Shown: positions 59,284-64,000 of the stretch, in pieces
How the letters are laid out: every line of letters begins with the position of its first letter
How positions within the stretch are numbered: the stretch's first letter is position 1
Source: Mycobacterium interjectum
Lineage (GTDB): Bacteria; Actinomycetota; Actinomycetes; Mycobacteriales; Mycobacteriaceae
Reading direction: 5' to 3'
Length of the DNA: 64,000 bases
Assembly: GCA_002102225.1 (NCBI GenBank)
Contig: LQPB01000058.1
Location: 1 to 64,000, forward strand
Position numbers and translations under genes: made by a program
Notes under the pieces: model-generated
Databases searched by the model: none
The model's input: only the letters and a program-made list of their open reading frames with translations
Told to the model about the DNA's origin: nothing

Positions 59284-60906
59284 ATGAGTTTTCTGACGTC
59301 GCCGCCAGAGATTATCTCGGCATTACTCCACGCGGGCGCCGGCCCCGAGCCGATGCTCGCCGCGTCCGCGGCGTGGGACGGCCTCGCCACCGAATTGGGT
59401 TCGGCGGCGCAGTCGTTCTCCTCGATCACCGCCGGGCTCGCCGGTGACGCCTGGCAGGGGGCCGCCTCGACGGCGATGCTGTCCACCGCGGCGCAGTACA
59501 CCGGGGTGCTGAGCGCGGCGGCCGCGCAAGCGCAAACCGCCGCCGCCCAGGCCCAGGTGGTCGCCGGCGAGTTCGAATCCGCCCTGGCCGCCACCGTGCA
59601 CCCCGCGTTGGTCTCCGCCAACCGCAGTCAGTTCATTCAGCTGGTGTTCTCGAACCTGTTCGGGCAGAACGCCCCCGCGATCGCGGCGGCGGAGGCCCAG
59701 TACGAGCAGATGTGGGCCCAAGACGTGTCGGCGATGGTGGGCTACCACGGCGGTGTTTCGGCCGCCGCGGCCCAGCTGTCGTCCTGGTCGTCGGCCCTCC
59801 AGGGCCTGCCGGCCCAGGCGTCCGCCGCGATCGCCGCCAGCCCCGCGGCCGCGGCCCTGAGTCCGGCCGCCCCGGCGGCCGCCAACCCCATCGTCGACCT
59901 GCTCGGGGGCGTCGAGAACGAGGCGACCAACGTCGTCGCCCAGGTCGAGCACTACGCCGTCAACATCATCAACGCGCCCACCGACCTGCTGTTCGGCTTC
60001 CCCCTGATCGGCGGCGGGGCGGCCGCACCGCTGGGCGGGTCGATCACCGGCGGGACGGCCACCGCTCCGCTGACGGTCTTCGGCGACACCGAGCCGCTGG
60101 TGAACGCCTCCGTGGGCACCGGGTCGGGCATGCCGCTGCTGGTCGACACCGGATCCACGGGCCTGGTCGTCCCCTTCACCAAGGTCGGGGGACTGCTGGG
60201 ATTGCTCCAGCTCGGCATCCCGCACGGCCTGGGTATCGGCGGTTACAGCGGCGGATTGGACTACGTCTACGCCACCTACAACGCGCCGGTGAATTTCGGT
60301 GGCGGCCTGGTTACCTCGTCGACCCCCGTCAACGTCGAACTGTTCGCCTGGCCGGTGTCCATCCAGTCCGCGATGAACAGCGGCCTGACGTTCCAGTCCT
60401 TCTTCGCGACCGACGGGGCGTCGGGCGTGCTGGGTGTCGGACCGAACGCCGGCGGCCCGGGCCCGAGCATTCCGCTGCAGGCGCTGCCGTCGCCCTACAA
60501 CACCGGCCTGCTGATCAACCAGACCGCGACCAACCCCTACCTTCAGTTTGGTGGCCACAACACAGTCACTACCCCGGCGTTGACGACGCTCAACGGGTCG
60601 CCCATCACAAACCTGCAGGTGCAGATTGGTACCGGGTCGCTGCAAACCGTTCCCTCGATCGTCGACTCCGGCGGGGTGGAAGGGACGCTCCCGGCGAGCA
60701 TCGGCGCGTCACCCGGGGACAACATCCGGGTCTACGACAGCACCGGCACGCACCTGCTGTACCAGTACACCTACAACGGGACAGGCACAGACGGTTACTT
60801 CCCGACGCCGATCTCAAGCGGGTTGATGAACACCGGGAACCTGATTTTCGCCGAGCACCCGATTTACGTCGACTTCGGCAACAACACCTCGACCGTCTTC
60901 CAGTGA
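59284..60906 (+). CDS. PPE protein fused to a PecA-like aspartic protease domain (copy 1)
   Basis: 540 aa. Residues ~1-180 form a PPE domain (MSFLTSPPEIISALLHAGAGPEP; LFGQNAPAIAAAEAQYEQMWAQDVSAM). From about residue 250 onward lies a pepsin-like aspartic protease domain: Asp288 in LLVDTGSTGLV and Asp461 in IVDSGGVEGT. The spacing (173 residues) and both motifs match the protease domains of PecA-type PE proteins, which are fused to PE not PPE in M. tuberculosis as I recall. It is likely exported by an ESX system and may process surface proteins. The next gene is a paralogue. Confidence 0.88.
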   Translation: MSFLTSPPEIISALLHAGAGPEPMLAASAAWDGLATELGSAAQSFSSITAGLAGDAWQGAASTAMLSTAAQYTGVLSAAAAQAQTAAAQAQVVAGEFESALAATVHPALVSANRSQFIQLVFSNLFGQNAPAIAAAEAQYEQMWAQDVSAMVGYHGGVSAAAAQLSSWSSALQGLPAQASAAIAASPAAAALSPAAPAAANPIVDLLGGVENEATNVVAQVEHYAVNIINAPTDLLFGFPLIGGGAAAPLGGSITGGTATAPLTVFGDTEPLVNASVGTGSGMPLLVDTGSTGLVVPFTKVGGLLGLLQLGIPHGLGIGGYSGGLDYVYATYNAPVNFGGGLVTSSTPVNVELFAWPVSIQSAMNSGLTFQSFFATDGASGVLGVGPNAGGPGPSIPLQALPSPYNTGLLINQTATNPYLQFGGHNTVTTPALTTLNGSPITNLQVQIGTGSLQTVPSIVDSGGVEGTLPASIGASPGDNIRVYDSTGTHLLYQYTYNGTGTDGYFPTPISSGLMNTGNLIFAEHPIYVDFGNNTSTVFQ

Positions 60907-60992
60907 GCTGAGGCGTCGCCTTTTCCGGCGAGCACAGTCGAATTCCGTTGGCGGAAGGGCGCATTTTCAGGTGGCCGCGCCCGGTCCTTTCC

Positions 60993-60998
60993 TAAAGT
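60993..60998 (+). promoter_or_regulatory. -10 element of the second PPE-protease gene
   Basis: TAAAGT stands in the sequence TTTCCTAAAGTTTGCCGTACCGG, matching the upstream region of the first copy. The ATG is 67 bp downstream, so the second copy has its own promoter. Confidence 0.55.
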
Positions 60999-61064
60999 TT
61001 GCCGTACCGGTCGAGGCCGTTCTCCAGTCAATCCGGCCGGGCGCGGAGGGGAAGGACATCGGGG

Positions 61065-62645
61065 ATGAGCTTTTTGGTCTTACCGCCGGAGATCAATTCG
61101 ATGCTCATGTACGCGGGCGCCGGCTCGGGGCCGATGCTGGCCGCCGCGACCGCGTGGGACGGGCTGGCCGCCGAGTTGGGCTCAGCGGCGCAGTCGTTTT
61201 CGTCGATCACCTCCGCACTGGCCGGTGAGGCCTGGCAGGGGGCCGCCTCGGCGGCGATGGTGTCGACCGCCGCGCAATACAGCGCGATGCTGAGTGCCGC
61301 TGCGACGCAAGCGCAATCGGCTGCCGCGCAGGCCCAGACGATCGCGAGCGCGTTCGAGTCTGCCGTGGCCGCCACCGTGCATCCCGCGCTGGTGAGCGCC
61401 AACCGCAACGAGTTGGTGCAACTCGTCGTCTCAAACCTGTTCGGGCAGAACGCGCCCGCGATCGCCGCCGCCGAATCCGACTACGAGCAGATGTGGGCCA
61501 GGGACGTCGCCGCGATGGTCGACTACCACGGCGGCGTTTCGGCCGCGGCGTCGCAACTGACCTCGTGGTCGGCCGCGGTGCGCGGTCTGCCTGCCCAGGC
61601 ATCGGGCGCGACGAGCGCGAATCCCGTTGGCACCGTGCTGAATTCACTGAACTCTGCGGCAACCAGCCCGGGGCTCGGGGACCTTGAGCATTACGCCATC
61701 GCCGCGATCAACGGGCCCACCGAGTTTCTGTTCGGGCGCCCGCTGATCAGCACCGCGCCGGCGGTGGGCCTCGGCGGCACCGTGAGCGGCGGCACGGCAA
61801 CCGCCCCGCTGACCCTCTACGGCGGCGGAGAGCCGTTGGTGAACGCCTCGGTGGGCGGCGGGGTGCCCGTGCCGTTGCTGGTCGATACCGGATCCACCGG
61901 CCTGGTGATCCCATTCCAAAACGCCGGGGGATTACTGGGAACACTTCAGCTCGGCCTGCCCACCGGTTTCGGCATCGGCGGTTACAGCGGGGGAATCAAC
62001 TATCTGTACGCGACGTATAACGCGCCGGTGACTTTCGGCGGCGGACTCGTCACCTCCAGGACGCCCGTCGATATCGAATTATTCGCATGGCCGGCATCCA
62101 TTTCCGCGGCAATGAACCACGGCCTCACGTTCCAGTCGTACTTTGCCCAGGACGGTGCGAGCGGCGTTTTGGGTGTCGGCCCCAACGCCGGGGGACCGGG
62201 CCCGAGCATCGCCACCCAGGCACTGCCGGCGCCCTACAACTCGGGCCTGCTGATCAACGAAACCGGGCAGCACCCTTATCTGCAATTCGGCGCTCCGCCG
62301 ACGAACCTGAACCCCATCGCCACGTTCTCCGGATCGCCGATCGCCACCCTGGAAATCGGCACCGGGCCGCTCGGCGCGATATTCCCGCAGTATTCGGTGA
62401 ACGCGGTCATCGATTCCGGTGGTGTGGAAGGGACCATACCCACGGGCCTCAATGCCGTGCCTGGAGAGCTCATCAGCGTCTTCGCCCCCAACGGCGCGCT
62501 GCTGTACTCCTACATCTACGACGGCACGTACTTCCCGACACCGTCGCCGTACATCATGAACACCGGGGCCCTGCCCTTCCTGGAACACCCGGTGTACGTC
62601 TCCTACAACCCCGGTGGCGTCGGGACGACAACCTTCTACCAGTGA
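61065..62645 (+). CDS. PPE protein fused to a PecA-like aspartic protease domain (copy 2)
   Basis: 526 aa from ATG 61065, with GAGGGGAAGG upstream; an in-frame ATG at 60999 only adds an arginine-rich stretch. The PPE domain (MSFLVLPPEINSMLMYAGAG) is followed by the protease domain with Asp274 in LLVDTGSTGLV and Asp450 in VIDSGGVEGT. Both catalytic aspartates are preserved. It differs from copy 1 mainly in the linker (about 170-250), and near the C-terminus. Secretion with an unlinked PE partner is expected. Confidence 0.88.
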   Translation: MSFLVLPPEINSMLMYAGAGSGPMLAAATAWDGLAAELGSAAQSFSSITSALAGEAWQGAASAAMVSTAAQYSAMLSAAATQAQSAAAQAQTIASAFESAVAATVHPALVSANRNELVQLVVSNLFGQNAPAIAAAESDYEQMWARDVAAMVDYHGGVSAAASQLTSWSAAVRGLPAQASGATSANPVGTVLNSLNSAATSPGLGDLEHYAIAAINGPTEFLFGRPLISTAPAVGLGGTVSGGTATAPLTLYGGGEPLVNASVGGGVPVPLLVDTGSTGLVIPFQNAGGLLGTLQLGLPTGFGIGGYSGGINYLYATYNAPVTFGGGLVTSRTPVDIELFAWPASISAAMNHGLTFQSYFAQDGASGVLGVGPNAGGPGPSIATQALPAPYNSGLLINETGQHPYLQFGAPPTNLNPIATFSGSPIATLEIGTGPLGAIFPQYSVNAVIDSGGVEGTIPTGLNAVPGELISVFAPNGALLYSYIYDGTYFPTPSPYIMNTGALPFLEHPVYVSYNPGGVGTTTFYQ

Positions 62646-62702
62646 CCGGTCGCTCGTCGCGCGGCGTTTTGCCCCACGAAGACCCGGGGTACCTGCAGGG
62701 TC

Positions 62703-63680
62703 ATGGGGTGGGTGACGCTGCACGCGGCGGCGATTGCGTCAGCGTTGCTCGCGGCGTTCTGGGCCGCGGTGGGCATCGTGATTCGGCAGCGAGTCGCCCA
62801 GGGCATTCCCACTGACGACGCGGTGTCAACCGCCTTGACGACGACCGTGCTACGCGATCCGCTGTGGTGGGCGGGCACCCTCGCCGCGGTCGCCGGTTAC
62901 GTCTTTCAAGCGCTGGCGCTGGCTCACGGATCGCTGCTGTTGGTCCAACCCCTGCTGGTGTCCTCGCTGCTGTTCGCCTTGCCGATGAGCGCCAGGCTCT
63001 CCCACCAACGCATCAGCTGGGCCGAGTGGGGCTGGGCGGCGGTGCTGACCGCCGCGCTGGCGGTGTTCGTGCTCGTCGGACAGCCCCGCGAGGGCCACAA
63101 CCGGCCGCCGGTACCGGCGTGGACGCTCGCGCTGGTGATGACCGTGCCGCTGGTGGTGGTGTGTGTGGTCGCGGCCCGCCGCAGCGCCGGGCGCGGGCGT
63201 GCCATGCTCCTGGCGATCCCCGTCGCGGTCCTGCTGGGGATGGTCGCCGTGCTGACCAAGATCTGCACCCACCGTTTTGCCATCGGCGGCTGGCACGCGC
63301 TGATGACCGTCCCCGCCCCTTATGTGCTGATCGCGTCGGCGGTCGCGCTAACGGTGTTGCAGCAGTCGGCATTTCATGCCGGCGCACTGCAGGCGTCGGT
63401 GCCGATCATGTTGGTGGGTGAGCCGGTCGTCGCGGTACTTCTCGGGGTGGTGGTGCTCGGCGAGCACGTCGCGGTGCGCGGCGCGGCGGCGCCGGTCCTC
63501 GCCGTCGCGGTGCTGGCGATGGTGGTCTCCGCCACCGCGCTGGGCCGCGGTGAGGCGACCGACGCGAAAGCGGCGACGCGGCGACCGTCGTCGCGGGTGC
63601 CCCCGCTGGCCGCAGCCGGTGTCGCTACCGTTGACGTACCCCGACTCGGATCGGACCGAGGTGAACGTTATGAGCCGTAA
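62703..63680 (+). CDS. DMT-family (EamA-like) transporter or permease
   Basis: 325 aa with about nine hydrophobic segments in two halves. The fold repeats, as in EamA: ALAHGSLLLVQPLLVSSLLFALPMSARL in the first half and GALQASVPIMLVGEPVVAVLLGVVVLGEHV in the second. The substrate is unknown; drug or metabolite export is common. The C-terminal ~50 residues are polar. Its end overlaps the next start by 11 bp. Confidence 0.82.
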   Translation: MGWVTLHAAAIASALLAAFWAAVGIVIRQRVAQGIPTDDAVSTALTTTVLRDPLWWAGTLAAVAGYVFQALALAHGSLLLVQPLLVSSLLFALPMSARLSHQRISWAEWGWAAVLTAALAVFVLVGQPREGHNRPPVPAWTLALVMTVPLVVVCVVAARRSAGRGRAMLLAIPVAVLLGMVAVLTKICTHRFAIGGWHALMTVPAPYVLIASAVALTVLQQSAFHAGALQASVPIMLVGEPVVAVLLGVVVLGEHVAVRGAAAPVLAVAVLAMVVSATALGRGEATDAKAATRRPSSRVPPLAAAGVATVDVPRLGSDRGERYEP

Positions 63681-64000
63681 CCGCGCAGGCGCCGCGCCCC
63701 TTGTGCTGGCAGCGATCGCGCTCGCGCTCGCCGGGGTCACCGAGCCAGGTGCGGCGCAGGCCGCGACGGGTTTGGCCCCCACCACCGTGCTGGCCGATGC
63801 GCCCCGCATGCCCGAGGGCGCGCAGCCGCAGTTGGCGTCCGACCCCACGCAGCTGGCCGACGACCTCGTCGCCGACGAGCACGCGCTGCGTGACCCTTCA
63901 ACGGCCGAGCCGGCGCTGGACGCGGCGGCCAAGCGCCAGCAGGCGGCCTATCGCGCCATCGGGCGACATCCCGAATGGGATGCGACCACGCGACCGCGAA
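63670..64000 (+). CDS. Secreted protein, likely lytic transglycosylase-type, truncated by the window
   Basis: The first 110 codons of an open frame that continues past 64000. A signal peptide (LVLAAIALALAGVTEPGAAQA) is followed by ADDLVADEHALRDPSTAEPALDAAAKRQQAAYRAIGRHPEWD, which resembles the N-terminus of mycobacterial secreted lytic-transglycosylase-type proteins as I recall. GAGGTGAACGTT precedes the ATG. The catalytic part is outside the window, so the call rests on the N-terminus only. Confidence 0.55.
   Translation, partial: MSRNRAGAAPLVLAAIALALAGVTEPGAAQAATGLAPTTVLADAPRMPEGAQPQLASDPTQLADDLVADEHALRDPSTAEPALDAAAKRQQAAYRAIGRHPEWDATTRPR

Larger units (their letters stand above)
59197..62645 (+). 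repeat. Tandem duplication of PPE-aspartic protease genes with their promoters
   Basis: Two units of similar plan and sequence follow each other: promoter with TTTCCTARAGT and a GTACCGG-like end, a leader with GAGGGGAAGGACAYCGGGG right before the ATG, then the gene. Long stretches of protein are shared, including GGYSGG-YVYATYNAPV and GASGVLGVGPNAGGPGPSI. The duplication therefore included the upstream region. Identity was not computed. Confidence 0.8.

Noticed and set aside
1..64000. CRISPR arrays, tRNA or rRNA genes, insertion sequences and prophage genes
   Set aside because: No spaced direct repeats, cloverleaf candidates, transposase or integrase proteins, or phage structural genes were recognised on reading the window.

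Overview
The window is GC-rich mycobacterial chromosome. The evidence is an mce operon, PE and PPE proteins with SVP-type PPE tails, cutinase-like serine esterases, a furA-katG pair, a DUF222/HNH (13E12) remnant, DUF732 and DUF4333 exported proteins, and many GTG starts with ATGA/GTGA overlaps. The KatG sequence resembles what I remember of M. avium complex enzymes, so a slow-growing non-tuberculous species is likely. The species cannot be fixed from sequence alone. I saw no tRNA, rRNA, CRISPR array, insertion sequence or replication origin.

1-19.1 kb: a frameshifted DUF222/HNH tail, then a tandem-TetR regulator that looks like Mce3R, then a block of redox and lipid genes (limonene-epoxide-hydrolase-type enzyme, SCP2 protein, aldehyde dehydrogenase, LuxR regulator, P450, NTF2-like protein, 3Fe-4S ferredoxin), then an mce3-type operon: yrbEA, yrbEB, mceA-F, two Mce-associated proteins, a CAP-like protein and a DUF732 protein. 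A similar -10/start-site motif lies upstream of both the enzyme block and the mce operon, each with a dyad, which suggests one regulator controls uptake and catabolism together.

19.2-34 kb: mostly single housekeeping or lipid genes. They include nitronate monooxygenase, an acyl-CoA dehydrogenase-family flavoprotein, an epimerase-like protein, an epoxide hydrolase-like enzyme, a TetR-controlled methyltransferase/acyltransferase pair with a clear operator, an AraC/VOC pair, a CycA-type permease, a quinone-reductase-like MDR protein, two LCMT-type methyltransferases and a secreted GH16 enzyme.

34.5-42.3 kb: a PE/PPE pair with a TTG-started PE, a cutinase, and a three-gene operon (glycosyltransferase, methyltransferase, terpenoid-cyclase-fold protein) with a strong promoter and an adjoining 16-bp palindrome, facing a fourth methyltransferase. 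A Tat-exported DUF1906 protein follows.

42.4-50 kb: katG-furA with a well-defined leaderless furA promoter, an L,D-transpeptidase, a coiled-coil protein, a FAD/Rieske oxidoreductase and a methyltransferase.

50-64 kb: a PPE carrying a C-terminal SHOCT-like segment, a secreted C39-like peptidase, a MOSC protein, a complete class I P450 operon (ferredoxin, reductase, P450), a thioredoxin-like protein, a second cutinase, a tandem pair of PPE proteins fused to PecA-like aspartic protease domains, a DMT transporter and the start of a secreted protein that runs off the window.

Several genes have a TANNNT hexamer 6-8 nt before the start codon, consistent with leaderless transcription.
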